A stretch of 64,000 nucleotides of DNA from Herbiconiux flava (GCF_013409865.1 NZ_JACCBM010000001.1:3100001-3164000); one strand, 5' to 3'. Positions 41,619-51,886 are shown, numbered from the stretch's first letter. The notes: a model not told the origin generated them from the sequence alone. Numbers and translations: made by a program.

Positions 41619-44600
41619 TCGCTCACCGCCTTGATCAGCTGGATGCGGTACTCGTACCGGTTCTGGTTGTCGCGCTCCTCGGGAGCCACGACGCCCGGGA
41701 ACTCGGCGGCGGCCATGCCCTCGGCGACCGCCTCGATGCGCCGGGCGATCTCGGCGAGGGCCTCGTCGTCGAGCGGATCCTGCACGCGGAGGGTGAACCG
41801 CGCCTCACGGTCGCCCTTCGCGACGTACAGCAGCGCCGCGCCCCGGTGCGAGGGCCCCTCGGCGAGGCCCCTCAGGGTTGGCTCCGAATCCGCATCCGGA
41901 GCGCCGAGCCCGTCGACCGTGCCCCGGGCGAGCGCCAGCTGGTACGCCGCCATCTGGGCGTGCCCCGGCATGTCGGCCGCGCGCACCGGGTACTTGCCCG
42001 TCTTGAGGTCGATGACCAGCAGCGTGCCCTCGCCGTCGCGCTCGACGCGGTCGATCGACCCGTTCACCTGCGCGCGCCCTTGCCGGAACGAGAAGCCGGC
42101 CTCCGCGCCCACGAGCTCGTGGCCGTCGCGGTTCTCGAAGCGGCGGAGGTAGTCGGCCAGGCCGTCGAGCTTCGTCTCGAGGGCACGTCGCTCGCGCTGC
42201 TCGATCCAGGGGGCCTCGAAGCGCAGCTCCTTCCAGCGCTCCTCCGAGACGCGGGCCAGCGCCTCGACCGTCGGCTCGGCCTCGGGGTCGGTCGACACCG
42301 ACTCCATCGCAGCGTGCACGATCGTGCCGATGCCGGCGGCCAGGCTCTTGGACCCGCCCGCGACCTGGTCGACGAACCAGATCAGCGGCGACTGCTCGAA
42401 CGCCTCGATGCGCGACGGCGACACCCGCACCACGGCATCCACGTCAGCGGGGTCGATGACGGGCTCGTCGGTCGAGGCGGTGAGCAGTCCGTACCACTCG
42501 GCGGGGTCGGCTCCGGGCGCACCCTCCTGCGCGAGCCGGGCCAGCGCGGCGGCCGCGCGGGCGTCACCGTCCTCGGCGACCCGGCGGCGGAGGTAGCCCG
42601 TCAGGCCGCGCAGAGTGAGGGGGTGCCGCGCCTGGGCCATCGGCTCGGCGTCGGGGGCGAAGCCGAAGAACGGCGAGGGCTGCTCGTCGTCGTTCGCGAC
42701 GCAGCTCAGCACGGTCAGCGACCGCGACCGCGACACGGCCAGCGCGAACATCCGCAGCTCGTCGCCGAGCACCTCGGCCCGCTGGGCGGCAGCGGCCGCC
42801 CCCGCAGCAGCCTCCTCCAGAGCGGCACCCTCAGCGTGCGCGAGACCCGCAGCAGGCGCACCATCGTCATCGGCATGTGCCGGCGGCGTCTCGTCGACAA
42901 CCGGGCCGGCGGATGCTCGGCCCGACGCCGCGCCCGACAGCGCCGCCGAGAGCTCAGCCCCCGACAGCGCCGCCCCCGACAGCTCCCCCGCCTCGGCGAG
43001 CGCCGTCAGCCGCTGCGCGTGCAGCAGAGACCCCCGCAGCCGGAGGTTCGGCCAGACCGACTCCTGCAACCCCGCCACCACGACGACGTCGACCTCGACT
43101 CCCACCGCACCTGTGGGCGTCGTGACGAGCACGGCGTCGCTGCGGGAGCGCGGCGAGAGCGTGTCCTCGGGCACCTCAGCCGTCAGGAACTCGTCGAGGA
43201 ACAGCTCGGCCGGCCGTTCCGGGTCGCGCTCGACCGACCGCCGGGCCGCCGTGAAGAGGGCCACCGCGCCGTCGAGGTTGCGGTTCGCCTCATCGGCGAC
43301 GATGCCGGTGCCGGCAGCGAGGTCGCCCCAGCGCTTGGCGAGACCGGTGCGCTGCCAGAGCTCCCAGAGCAGTTCTTCGACGCTCGCCCCGGCCTCGTGA
43401 CTCGCTCGCACCGCCGCGAGGGTCGTGCCGAGCGCCGCGACCCGCCGCGCCGGTGCCGAGTCGATCGTCGCGAGGACGCCGGGGATGCGCACCGCCTCCT
43501 CGAGCAGCTCGTCGGAGTGCCGGCTGCCGCCGCTCGCGAGCTCCTCGTGCCGCAGCGCCAGCCGTAGCCGGCGCAGCCCCACCGCGTCGACGCCTCCGAG
43601 CGGCCCGAGGACGAGCGACGACACCGCCGACGACGTCAGCTCCAGCCGCCCGATGGCGAGCGCCACCCCCTCGGCGAGGTGCCGCGCCGCGTAGTCGTCG
43701 CGCAGCGCCTGCACGGCCGAGAGCGTGCGCGTCGGCACCTCGGCGAGCCCCAGCCCGCGCGCCATCGCCGGCACGAGCGCACCCGATCGCACGATCACCG
43801 CCATCTGCGACCACTCGGTGCCGTGGAGCAGGTACTGCTCGCGCAGCAGCCGCGCCACGGTCGCGATCTCGCCGGCCCGCGTATCGGCCTGAATGCGCAG
43901 CACCCGCCCAGCGCCGGCACCTCCACCGGCCGCAGAAGCAGCGCCGGCACCGGACTCCACCGTGTCGCGCTGCCGCCCCGCGGCCGCCGCCCCGATCCTC
44001 TCCGTCACCCTCCGCGTCAGCCCCCGCAGCACCCCGCGCTGCCGGTGCGACTCCCGCAGCAGCACGGGCGGCAGCGTCGGAACCCCCAGCGCCCGCGACA
44101 GCTGCCCCAGCGCCCGTACGTCCGACCCGCGGAACCCCGTCGTCGCCGTATCGGGGTCGCCGAACGCCACCACCGCGGCCCCCTGCCGGGCGAACTCCCG
44201 CACCAGGTTGACCGCCCCGATCGCCAGGTCGGGGAAGTCGTCGACCACCACGAGCCGCAGCCCCGCGGGCAGCCCGGCGTCGCGAACGATCCGCCGCGCC
44301 TCGGCCAGCAGCTCCGCCGAGTCGAGGTGCGCCACCTCGTACGCCTCGAGCGTCGTCTGGTACTCGGCCAGGAAGGCGGCCGCGCCCTCCCACTCCGCCA
44401 GACCCTGCGCGACCCCGAGGCGCGCCAGCGCCGCGGGCGACACCCCGTTCTCGGTCGCCCGCATCATCAGCTCCCGCAGTTCCGTGCGGAACTCCTTCAG
44501 CCTCCGCACCTCCGGCGGCAGCGACGCCGGCCAGGCGACGGCCCCCCGCCCCGCCAGCTCGTCCTCGATGCCGCCCTGCACGAGCTCCGCCACGATCCTG

Positions 44601-45088
44601 TCCTGCTCGGCACCGGTCAGCAGCGCCACCGCACGCGACGGGGCAGCGGATGCCCGAGCCGCCCCCGCGACCGGGGCCGCCCCCGCGCCGGCCGCCGTGC
44701 GATCTCCTCCCGTGCGCACGATCCCGAACGCCGCCGAACTGGGCGTGCGCGCGAGCGGACCGCTGCTCGGCACCCCCAGCCGCAGCGCCACCCGGTCGCG
44801 CAGCCGCGTCGCGCTCTGGCGCGTCGACGCCAGCACCAGCACGCTCTCGGGCGCGAGCCCGTGTCGCTCGACACGGTCGGCGACGAACTCCACGAGCGCC
44901 GTCGTCTTGCCCGTGCCGGGAGCGCCGATCACCGCGAACGACGCCCCGATCGGCCGATCCAGCAGCTCGGGCGGCACGCCCGGGCGAGAGCGCGACGCAG
45001 CCTGCGTCGGCGCCTTAGGGGGCGTCGCGCGGGAGGCGTCGGACGGTGCATCGATCACGGCCACCACGGTACCGGCCGCCTCCGACAT
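41615..45088 (-). CDS. adnA: AdnA-like helicase-nuclease subunit
   Basis: About 1157 residues. Walker A is IGAPGTGKTTALVE (about residue 54). The motif II position reads VVVDDFPDL, lacking the DE pair of active UvrD motors, and GDPDTATTGFRGSD follows as motif III. A PD-(D/E)XK nuclease lies at the C-terminus: NGSIDRVE and LLVIDLKTGKYPV. In the mycobacterial AdnAB pair the AdnA motor is the less important one, which fits the changed motif. Start uncertain: ATG 45088 is used; GTG 45067 is possible. Several Ala/Ser-rich linkers are present. It is coupled to adnB and divergent from the DUF3107 gene. Confidence 0.83.
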   Translation of the reverse strand: MSEAAGTVVAVIDAPSDASRATPPKAPTQAASRSRPGVPPELLDRPIGASFAVIGAPGTGKTTALVEFVADRVERHGLAPESVLVLASTRQSATRLRDRVALRLGVPSSGPLARTPSSAAFGIVRTGGDRTAAGAGAAPVAGAARASAAPSRAVALLTGAEQDRIVAELVQGGIEDELAGRGAVAWPASLPPEVRRLKEFRTELRELMMRATENGVSPAALARLGVAQGLAEWEGAAAFLAEYQTTLEAYEVAHLDSAELLAEARRIVRDAGLPAGLRLVVVDDFPDLAIGAVNLVREFARQGAAVVAFGDPDTATTGFRGSDVRALGQLSRALGVPTLPPVLLRESHRQRGVLRGLTRRVTERIGAAAAGRQRDTVESGAGAASAAGGGAGAGRVLRIQADTRAGEIATVARLLREQYLLHGTEWSQMAVIVRSGALVPAMARGLGLAEVPTRTLSAVQALRDDYAARHLAEGVALAIGRLELTSSAVSSLVLGPLGGVDAVGLRRLRLALRHEELASGGSRHSDELLEEAVRIPGVLATIDSAPARRVAALGTTLAAVRASHEAGASVEELLWELWQRTGLAKRWGDLAAGTGIVADEANRNLDGAVALFTAARRSVERDPERPAELFLDEFLTAEVPEDTLSPRSRSDAVLVTTPTGAVGVEVDVVVVAGLQESVWPNLRLRGSLLHAQRLTALAEAGELSGAALSGAELSAALSGAASGRASAGPVVDETPPAHADDDGAPAAGLAHAEGAALEEAAAGAAAAAQRAEVLGDELRMFALAVSRSRSLTVLSCVANDDEQPSPFFGFAPDAEPMAQARHPLTLRGLTGYLRRRVAEDGDARAAAALARLAQEGAPGADPAEWYGLLTASTDEPVIDPADVDAVVRVSPSRIEAFEQSPLIWFVDQVAGGSKSLAAGIGTIVHAAMESVSTDPEAEPTVEALARVSEERWKELRFEAPWIEQRERRALETKLDGLADYLRRFENRDGHELVGAEAGFSFRQGRAQVNGSIDRVERDGEGTLLVIDLKTGKYPVRAADMPGHAQMAAYQLALARGTVDGLGAPDADSEPTLRGLAEGPSHRGAALLYVAKGDREARFTLRVQDPLDDEALAEIARRIEAVAEGMAAAEFPGVVAPEERDNQNRYEYRIQLIKAVSE

Positions 45089-45219
45089 CGCCGGCCGCGC
45101 ATCCGCTCGCCCTCGTCGGCGAGCAGCAGAACGCGCACCGCAGAGGCGAGACGGGCCCCTGTTCGCTCTGGGCTGGTGCCCGCGCGCCCCATTCGGCGGG
45201 TGCTGTCGGGGGTGTGCCG

Positions 45220-45225
45220 TAATCT
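45220..45225 (+). promoter_or_regulatory. -10 element ahead of the DUF3107 leader ORF
   Basis: TAATCT ends 6 bases before a GTG at 45232 that opens a nine-codon reading frame, and 48 bases before the DUF3107 ATG. Adenine/thymine content is high for this region. Confidence 0.45.
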
Positions 45226-45231
45226 GAACTC

Positions 45232-45261
45232 GTGGCCGGTCGAATCGGTCACGTGACGTGA
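45232..45261 (+). CDS. Putative nine-residue leaderless leader peptide
   Basis: GTG 45232 opens MAGRIGHVT and stops at TGA 45259-45261. It stands at the leaderless distance from TAATCT. Its stop codon is followed by AAAGG, the ribosome site of the DUF3107 gene at 45274, so translation of the peptide could open or block that site. Chance occurrence is possible for so short a frame. Confidence 0.35.
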   Translation: MAGRIGHVT

Positions 45262-45273
45262 AAGGCACACCTG

Positions 45274-45498
45274 ATGGACATCCGTATCGGCATCGCCAAC
45301 TCGCCCCGTGAGCTCAACTTCGAGTCGAGCCAGTCCCCCGCCGAGATCGAGGCGATCGTCTCCGACGCCCTCACCAACGGCAGCACCCACGTCTCGCTGA
45401 AAGACGACAAGGGCAAGCAGTACCTCGTTCCCGTCGCCTCGCTCAGCTACGTCGAGATCGGCAGCGAAGAGTCGCGCCGCGTCGGCTTCGTCGCCTAA
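45274..45498 (+). CDS. DUF3107 family small protein
   Basis: 74 residues. Begins MDIRIGIANSPRELNFE and ends EESRRVGFVA, matching the actinobacterial DUF3107 family (mycobacterial TB9.4-type). Soluble, mixed alpha/beta, no cysteines. Function unknown. GAAAGG lies 10 bases before the ATG. It diverges from adnA and is followed within 10 bases by a small membrane protein. Confidence 0.9.
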   Translation: MDIRIGIANSPRELNFESSQSPAEIEAIVSDALTNGSTHVSLKDDKGKQYLVPVASLSYVEIGSEESRRVGFVA

Positions 45499-45501
45499 CC
45501 T
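45496..45501 (+). promoter_or_regulatory. Leaderless -10 built on the DUF3107 stop codon
   Basis: TAACCT begins with the TAA stop of the DUF3107 gene and ends 6 bases before ATG 45508 of the next gene. Confidence 0.4.
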
Positions 45502-45507
45502 CTGGTC

Positions 45508-45810
45508 ATGGAACTGCTGTTCATCACCCTCGGTGGCGTGATCCTCGGGCTGATCGCCCGCTACGCGCTGCCGAACCGCGATCGGCACGGCGTCGTGGTG
45601 GTCCCCGCCATCGGCGCTGCGGTCGCAGCGGTCGTCTGGGTCGTGCTCACCTGGGCCGGCCTCCCGTGGGACGGGGGGTGGATCTGGGCGATCAGCCTGG
45701 TCGTCACGGCCGTCGCGGTCGTGGTCGCCGACGTGCTGATCGGTCGCCGCCGCAAGGAGCGCGACGAGGTTCGCCTCCAGCAGCTGCTCACGGGCCGCGT
45801 CGCCGCCTGA
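45508..45810 (+). CDS. Small three-helix membrane protein, unknown
   Basis: 100 residues: helices at about 1-20, 30-50 and 58-80, then a charged cytoplasmic tail (GRRRKERDEVRLQQLL). No recognised family. It follows DUF3107 by 9 bases and may be co-transcribed or started from its own leaderless -10. The end converges on the ferritin-like gene. Confidence 0.75.
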   Translation: MELLFITLGGVILGLIARYALPNRDRHGVVVVPAIGAAVAAVVWVVLTWAGLPWDGGWIWAISLVVTAVAVVVADVLIGRRRKERDEVRLQQLLTGRVAA

Positions 45811-45942
45811 GCCGCGTGCTCGACGGCGACGTCGTCGCCTGAGAATCTCCGCGCCGAGCGGCCGGGTGGAGGCACGGCCCGCGTAGCACGCACCGCCCAC
45901 GCTGCACCCCCGCGAGCAGCCGGGCGGATGCGCGGTGGCCGC

Positions 45943-46659
45943 CTACGCCGTGAGCCCCAGCCGATCCATCCGCCGCGTGTGCGACGCGATCATCTCGGTG
46001 AACACCGGCTCGATGCGCTGCTCGTCCGACTCCTGGTTGCCCGAGAGGTGGATGGCCGAGCGGCACACGAGCAACGTGTCGCCCACGACCCGCCGCCCCC
46101 ACATCGCGAGCCGCGGCCCGAGCACCGGGTCGGCGGCGATCCCGTCGGCCAGCAGGTCGGCGATCGCCCGCCGGCCCGTCTCGGCGTCGAGGATGGCGAC
46201 GCAGCGCGGCGCGATGTCGCCCGGCAGCCCCGCGGCCAGCAGCGTGAAGAAGTCGTCGAGGATGCCCGCGGTCAGGTACACGCTCGCGAGCTGCTCGAAC
46301 CAGTCGCCTCCGCGCACCAGCGAGCGGTAGCGGTCGATGCCCGCCGTGAACGGCTCGATCACCTCGGCCGGCACGTCGACCCGGCGGCGGATCTCGGCGA
46401 CCAGCCGTTCGTGCTTGTCGAGCGCCTGACTGGCCGCGGGGGCCAGCACCTGCTTGGCGGCCACCGAAGGGGCGGCGGCGATCGCATCCGACACCTCTTC
46501 GAACACGGCCAGCTGCACATAGGCGGCCTGGCCGAGATAGGGCAGCACCTCGGGCGTCAGCTCGGCCAGGTTGACCTTCGGGTAGCTCGCCGAATCGTCC
46601 CGGGGTTTCAGCCGCGGGATGTCGATGCGCACCTTCGGGCGGCGGAGAAAACCGAACAC
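45943..46659 (-). CDS. Ferritin-like fold protein (Rv3210c-type)
   Basis: 238 residues, mostly helical. Conserved-looking acidic/histidine positions are in AVFEEVSDAI, ALDKHERLVAEI and GILDDFFTLLA, as expected for a ferritin-like four-helix bundle that may hold a di-iron site. A relation to tRNA hydroxylase MiaE-like proteins is possible; the reaction is unknown. GTG 46659 gives MFGFLRRPKVRI, typical of the family, and follows a leaderless -10 by 7 bases. It is divergent from the RhlE-type helicase gene, the same arrangement I recall for Rv3210c-Rv3211. Confidence 0.78.
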   Translation of the reverse strand: MFGFLRRPKVRIDIPRLKPRDDSASYPKVNLAELTPEVLPYLGQAAYVQLAVFEEVSDAIAAAPSVAAKQVLAPAASQALDKHERLVAEIRRRVDVPAEVIEPFTAGIDRYRSLVRGGDWFEQLASVYLTAGILDDFFTLLAAGLPGDIAPRCVAILDAETGRRAIADLLADGIAADPVLGPRLAMWGRRVVGDTLLVCRSAIHLSGNQESDEQRIEPVFTEMIASHTRRMDRLGLTA

Positions 46660-46666
46660 GACGCCA

Positions 46667-46672
46667 ATCCTA
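46667..46672 (-). promoter_or_regulatory. Leaderless -10 element of the ferritin-like gene
   Basis: TAGGAT on the minus strand ends 7 bases before GTG 46659. No ribosome site is seen. Confidence 0.45.
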
Positions 46673-46773
46673 ACGGGGCCCGCCACGGCGCCCCGACCCA
46701 CGGCCGACCCGTCCCCGACGCCTCCCCGACCCGCCGCCGCGGCCCTTCCGGCCTGCGTGCAGGCCCCGTCCAC

Positions 46774-46779
46774 TAAACT
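46774..46779 (+). promoter_or_regulatory. Candidate -10 element for the DEAD-box helicase gene
   Basis: TAAACT would start transcription near 46786 and give a 5' leader of about 118 bases before GTG 46904. Long leaders are common for cold- and RNA-related helicase genes. No good -35 is visible. Confidence 0.3.
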
Positions 46780-46903
46780 CGACCCGGGCCCTGACGCAAA
46801 TCGGGGCAATCCGCCGCCGCCCGGCGCCATCGCCGGTCATCGCTCAGAGCATCCGAGCGCCGTTCCTCACTACGGCGGCACCGCTTCCACGACAGGTATC
46901 CAC

Positions 46904-48619
46904 GTGAATTTTTCAGACCTCAAGGTCGACCAGGACATGGTCGACGCCCTCGCCGCGAAGGGCATCCTCGAACCGTTCCCCATCCAGGAGCAGACGATCC
47001 CCCTCGCCCTCGACGGGCAGGACATCATCGGCCAGGCCAAGACCGGCACCGGCAAGACCTTCGGCTTCGGCCTCCCCCTCATCCAGCGTCTGGGCCTCGA
47101 CCCCGAGCCGGGCGTCAAGGCGCTCGTCGTCGTGCCGACCCGCGAGCTGTGCGTGCAGGTCACGGAAGACCTCGAGATCGCCGCCGGCAACCGCCCCACG
47201 AAGATCGTGTCGATCTACGGTGGCAAGGCCTACGAGGGTCAGATCGAGCAGATCAAGGCCGGCGCGCAGATCGTCGTCGGCACCCCGGGCCGCCTCCTCG
47301 ACCTCGCCGGCCAGCGACTGCTGAACCTCGGCGCGGTGAGCGAGATGGTGCTCGACGAGGCCGACAAGATGCTCGACCTCGGCTTCCTCGCCGACATCGA
47401 GAAGCTGTTCGCCCAGACCCCCGCGAACCGCCACACCATGCTCTTCTCGGCCACGATGCCCGGCCCGATCGTCGCGCTCGCGCGCCGCTTCATGAACCGG
47501 CCCATCCACATCCGCGCCACCGACCCCGACGAGGGCCTGACGCAGGCGAACATCAAGCACCTCGTCTACCGCGCCCACAACATGGACAAGGACGAGGTCA
47601 TCGCCCGCATCCTGCAGGCCGAGGGCCGCGGCAAGACCGTCGTCTTCACCCGCACCAAGCGCGCCGCCGCGAAGCTGGTCGAGGAGCTCAACGACCGGGG
47701 CTTCAACGCCGCCGCCGTGCACGGCGACCTCAACCAGGAGCAGCGCGAGCGCGCGATGGCCGCCTTCAAGGCCGGCAAGAAGGACATCCTGATCGCCACC
47801 GACGTGGCCGCCCGCGGCATCGACGTCGACGACGTGACGCACGTGATCAACCACACCATCCCCGACGACGACAAGACCTACCTGCACCGCGCCGGCCGCA
47901 CCGGCCGTGCGGGCAAGACCGGCATCGCCGTCACCTTCGTCGACTGGGACGACCTGCACAAGTGGGCGCTGATCAACCGCGCCCTCGAGTTCGGCCAGCC
48001 CGAGCCGACCGAGACCTACTCGTCGTCGCCGCACCTGTTCTCCGACCTGAACATCCCGGCGGGCACGCGCGGTCGCCTCAAGGCCACCTCGCGGTCGGCC
48101 GAGGCCGGCACCGCGCCCCGCTCCGACCGGGGCGAGCGCAGCGGAGACCGTGGGGGCGACCGCGGTTCGCGCACCGGCGAGCGGAGTGACCGCGGTGCTC
48201 GTGGAAGCGACCGCGGCGAACGCGGTGACCGCGGACCCCGCACCGGCACCCGCGCCGCCCAGGGCACCGTCTCGGCCCCGGCGACCGAGGCGACCGGCAC
48301 CGAGTCCGACGCGCCGGTGACCGCAGCCGTCGCGGCCAGCGCCACCGCCGGCGGCGAGAACGCGGGCGCACCGCGCAACCGCAACCGCAACCGCTCGCGC
48401 GGCTCCGCCCCGACCTCCGTGCTCGACAACGACACCTCGCGGAAGCTCGCCCCCGGCTCGCTCGCCTCGGGCACGCTGCCCGCCGCCATCAAGGAGTCGA
48501 GCGCCGGCGCGACCGAGTCCACCTCGGCCGGCTCCGGCAGCGAGCACCACGACGGCAACAGCGCCCCGCGCCGCCGCAGCCGCTCGCGCCGCCGCGGCCC
48601 CCGCCCCGCGGGCGAGTAG
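46904..48619 (+). CDS. DEAD-box RNA helicase, RhlE-like
   Basis: 571 residues. AKTGTGKTFGFG (motif I), PTRELCVQV (Ia), LDEADKMLDLGF (II), SAT (III), ARGIDVDDV (V) and HRAGRTGRAGKTG (VI) are all present. The C-terminal 190 residues form an RNA-binding-type tail rich in Arg-Gly-Asp/Ser words (SDRGERSGDRGGDRG) and ending in basic RRRSRSRRRG. It remodels RNA, probably ribosomal or mRNA. GTG 46904 gives MNFSDLKVDQDM; AGGT lies 10 bases upstream. A hairpin terminator follows. Confidence 0.92.
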   Translation: MNFSDLKVDQDMVDALAAKGILEPFPIQEQTIPLALDGQDIIGQAKTGTGKTFGFGLPLIQRLGLDPEPGVKALVVVPTRELCVQVTEDLEIAAGNRPTKIVSIYGGKAYEGQIEQIKAGAQIVVGTPGRLLDLAGQRLLNLGAVSEMVLDEADKMLDLGFLADIEKLFAQTPANRHTMLFSATMPGPIVALARRFMNRPIHIRATDPDEGLTQANIKHLVYRAHNMDKDEVIARILQAEGRGKTVVFTRTKRAAAKLVEELNDRGFNAAAVHGDLNQEQRERAMAAFKAGKKDILIATDVAARGIDVDDVTHVINHTIPDDDKTYLHRAGRTGRAGKTGIAVTFVDWDDLHKWALINRALEFGQPEPTETYSSSPHLFSDLNIPAGTRGRLKATSRSAEAGTAPRSDRGERSGDRGGDRGSRTGERSDRGARGSDRGERGDRGPRTGTRAAQGTVSAPATEATGTESDAPVTAAVAASATAGGENAGAPRNRNRNRSRGSAPTSVLDNDTSRKLAPGSLASGTLPAAIKESSAGATESTSAGSGSEHHDGNSAPRRRSRSRRRGPRPAGE

Positions 48620-48635
48620 CGCTCGACAGCTGAAC

Positions 48636-48676
48636 GCCGAAGACGGTCGCGCCCCTCGGGGCCGGCCGTCTTCGGC
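48636..48676 (+). terminator. Hairpin terminator after the DEAD-box helicase gene
   Basis: GCCGAAGACGG and CCGTCTTCGGC form a perfect 11-base-pair stem with a 19-base GC-rich loop, 16 bases after the stop. The loop itself can pair (GCGCCCCTCGGGGCCGG). TTC-rich sequence follows but no true T-run. Confidence 0.7.
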
Positions 48677-48732
48677 ATTCCGGGGGTTCGGCCGGCTCGA
48701 CGGATGCTCGCGCCCGACCCCCGGCCGGGCAG

Positions 48733-48848
48733 CCGCTCATCGTGGTCGCCGTGACGGCAGCCACCGCTCGACACGGGCGGGGCATCCGCTCATCGTGCTC
48801 GCCGTGACGGGAGCCACCGCTCGACGCGGGCCGGGCATCCGCTCATCG
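48733..48848. repeat. 53-base tandem repeat, 2.2 copies, intergenic
   Basis: Units 48733-48785 and 48786-48838 begin CCGCTCATCGTG and differ at four positions; a partial third copy runs 48839-48848. The array fills most of the 284-base spacer between the helicase terminator and the converging PHP gene. Confidence 0.9.
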
Positions 48849-48903
48849 ACCCCGGAGGTGGACGTGCACCCAGCGGCAGCGCGGGCCGAGGCGGAAACGA
48901 ACG

Positions 48904-49773
48904 CTACGCGTAGACCGGGCTCCAGCCGGTGGCGCGTGCTATCAAGCGGTCGAGCACCTCGGGCCTCGTGGTGTTCTCGCCGAGGCGGTTGGGCTTGCCC
49001 TCGCCGTGGTAATCGCTCGAGCCGGTGAGCGCGAGGCCGTAGCGGTCGGCGAGGCGCAGCAGCCGCGCGCGACCCTCGACGGTGTTCTCTCGGTGATCGA
49101 CCTCGAGGCCGAAGAGTCCGGCGTCGACGAGGTCGCCCATGCGGTCGTCGAGGGCGACATCCGCCCGGCTGACGGTGGCCGGATGCGCGATGACGGGCAC
49201 TCCCCCGGCCGCGACCACGAGCTCGACGGCGAGCAGCGGGTCGGGGGCGTAGTGCGGCTGGTAGTAGCCGGCGCGCCAGTGCAGGATGCCCGCGAACGCC
49301 TCGCTGCGCGTCTCCGCGAGGCCGCGTGCGACGAGGGCGTCGGCGATGTGCGGGCGTCCGACGGTGGCACCGGGGGTGGTCTGAGCGAGCACGTCGTCCC
49401 AGCCGACGTCGTAGTCGCGGCCGATCCGGGCGACCATCTCCTCGGCGCGGTGCAGCCTGGCTTCGCGGATGCGGGCCGTCTCGGCCACGAGCTTGGCGTT
49501 GTTCGGGTCGAAGAGGTAGGCCAGCATGTGCACGCTCGACCAGTCGAGCCGGGTGCTGAGCTCCATGCCCGGGATGAGCGTCACACCGTTCTCGACGGCC
49601 GCACCACTGGCCTCCGACCAGCCCGCGGTGGAGTCGTGGTCGGTCAGCGCGACGGTGCCGAGGCCCGCCTCGGCCGCGGCCCGCACCAGGATGGCCGGCG
49701 ACTCGGTGCCGTCGCTCACGCGGCTGTGCGTGTGCAGGTCGATCGGCGCGCGGAACAGCCGATCGGGAGACAT
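48904..49773 (-). CDS. PHP-domain phosphoesterase (nucleoside bisphosphate phosphatase / RNase AM-like)
   Basis: 289 residues. Metal-binding motifs in order: DLHTHSRVSDGT, LTDHDSTAGW, IPGMELST, VIAHPATVS and SSDYHGEGKPN. This is the complete PHP set of the YciV/TrpH group, whose studied members remove phosphate from 3',5'-bisphosphonucleotides and chew short RNAs from the 5' end. ATG 49773 has a leaderless -10. It is divergent from the aminopeptidase gene. Confidence 0.88.
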   Translation of the reverse strand: MSPDRLFRAPIDLHTHSRVSDGTESPAILVRAAAEAGLGTVALTDHDSTAGWSEASGAAVENGVTLIPGMELSTRLDWSSVHMLAYLFDPNNAKLVAETARIREARLHRAEEMVARIGRDYDVGWDDVLAQTTPGATVGRPHIADALVARGLAETRSEAFAGILHWRAGYYQPHYAPDPLLAVELVVAAGGVPVIAHPATVSRADVALDDRMGDLVDAGLFGLEVDHRENTVEGRARLLRLADRYGLALTGSSDYHGEGKPNRLGENTTRPEVLDRLIARATGWSPVYA

Positions 49774-49779
49774 TCCCCA

Positions 49780-49785
49780 ATGCTA
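49780..49785 (-). promoter_or_regulatory. Leaderless -10 element of the PHP gene
   Basis: TAGCAT on the minus strand ends 6 bases (TGGGGA) before ATG 49773. Confidence 0.5.
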
Positions 49786-49877
49786 ACCACTCCACGATCC
49801 CTCCACAGACCGCCGCATCCGTCCACAGGCGGTGGCGCTCCCCGCGCGCGCCCGGCCGCCGGGTGGAGAATGGAGGA

Positions 49878-51356
<1,479 letters not shown>

Positions 51357-51371
51357 CGGGCACCGCCGCCG

Positions 51372-51860
51372 CTAGTCCTGGCCGAGGAGGTTGCGGGCGC
51401 GGTTCGCCAGCTCGCCCGTCGTGAGCACCGAGTACGACGTCGCGACCACCTGCATCACCGAGGTGAAGTCGCGGCGGCGGCGGTTCAGGCTGTAGACGGC
51501 GATGTTGAAGAACATGCCGAAGCCGGCGCCGATGAGGGCCGCGGCGCCGATGAACAGCAGTGTCGAGGCGCTCGGGGACAGCAGGGTCAGCAGCAGACCG
51601 AAGAACAGCCCGATCCACAGGCCCGACAGGGCGCCCGTGCCCGCGGCGCGCCCGTAGCTCAGCGTGCCCGTCACCCGCTCGACGCTCACCAGGTCGTTGC
51701 CGATGATCGACACCTCCTTCACCGGGAACTCCGCCTTCGAGAGCGTGTCCACCGCCTTCTGCGCGTCGTCGTAGCTGTCGAAGGTGGCGACCACCTCCCC
51801 GCGCGGGATCGACGGGAAGCGCGGCAGCCCGCGGCCGGTGGACGAGGATCGATCACTCAC
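51372..51860 (-). CDS. General stress protein-like membrane protein
   Basis: 162 residues. The first 75 residues resemble the general-stress 17M fold (GEVVATFDSYDDAQKAVDTL, PVKEVSIIGNDL). Two membrane helices follow (about 88-108 and 112-133) with glycine-zipper-like spacing. Homologues start MSDRS, so GTG 51860 is used; ATG 51884 is an in-frame alternative. Function unknown. It converges on the aminopeptidase P gene. Confidence 0.8.
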   Translation of the reverse strand: MSDRSSSTGRGLPRFPSIPRGEVVATFDSYDDAQKAVDTLSKAEFPVKEVSIIGNDLVSVERVTGTLSYGRAAGTGALSGLWIGLFFGLLLTLLSPSASTLLFIGAAALIGAGFGMFFNIAVYSLNRRRRDFTSVMQVVATSYSVLTTGELANRARNLLGQD

Positions 51861-51886
51861 CCCCAGATCATCCCACGGGCGCATCG

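Noticed and set aside
48733-48848. CRISPR or mobile-element ends
   Set aside because: Repeats are contiguous, without spacers, terminal inverted repeats or a transposase.
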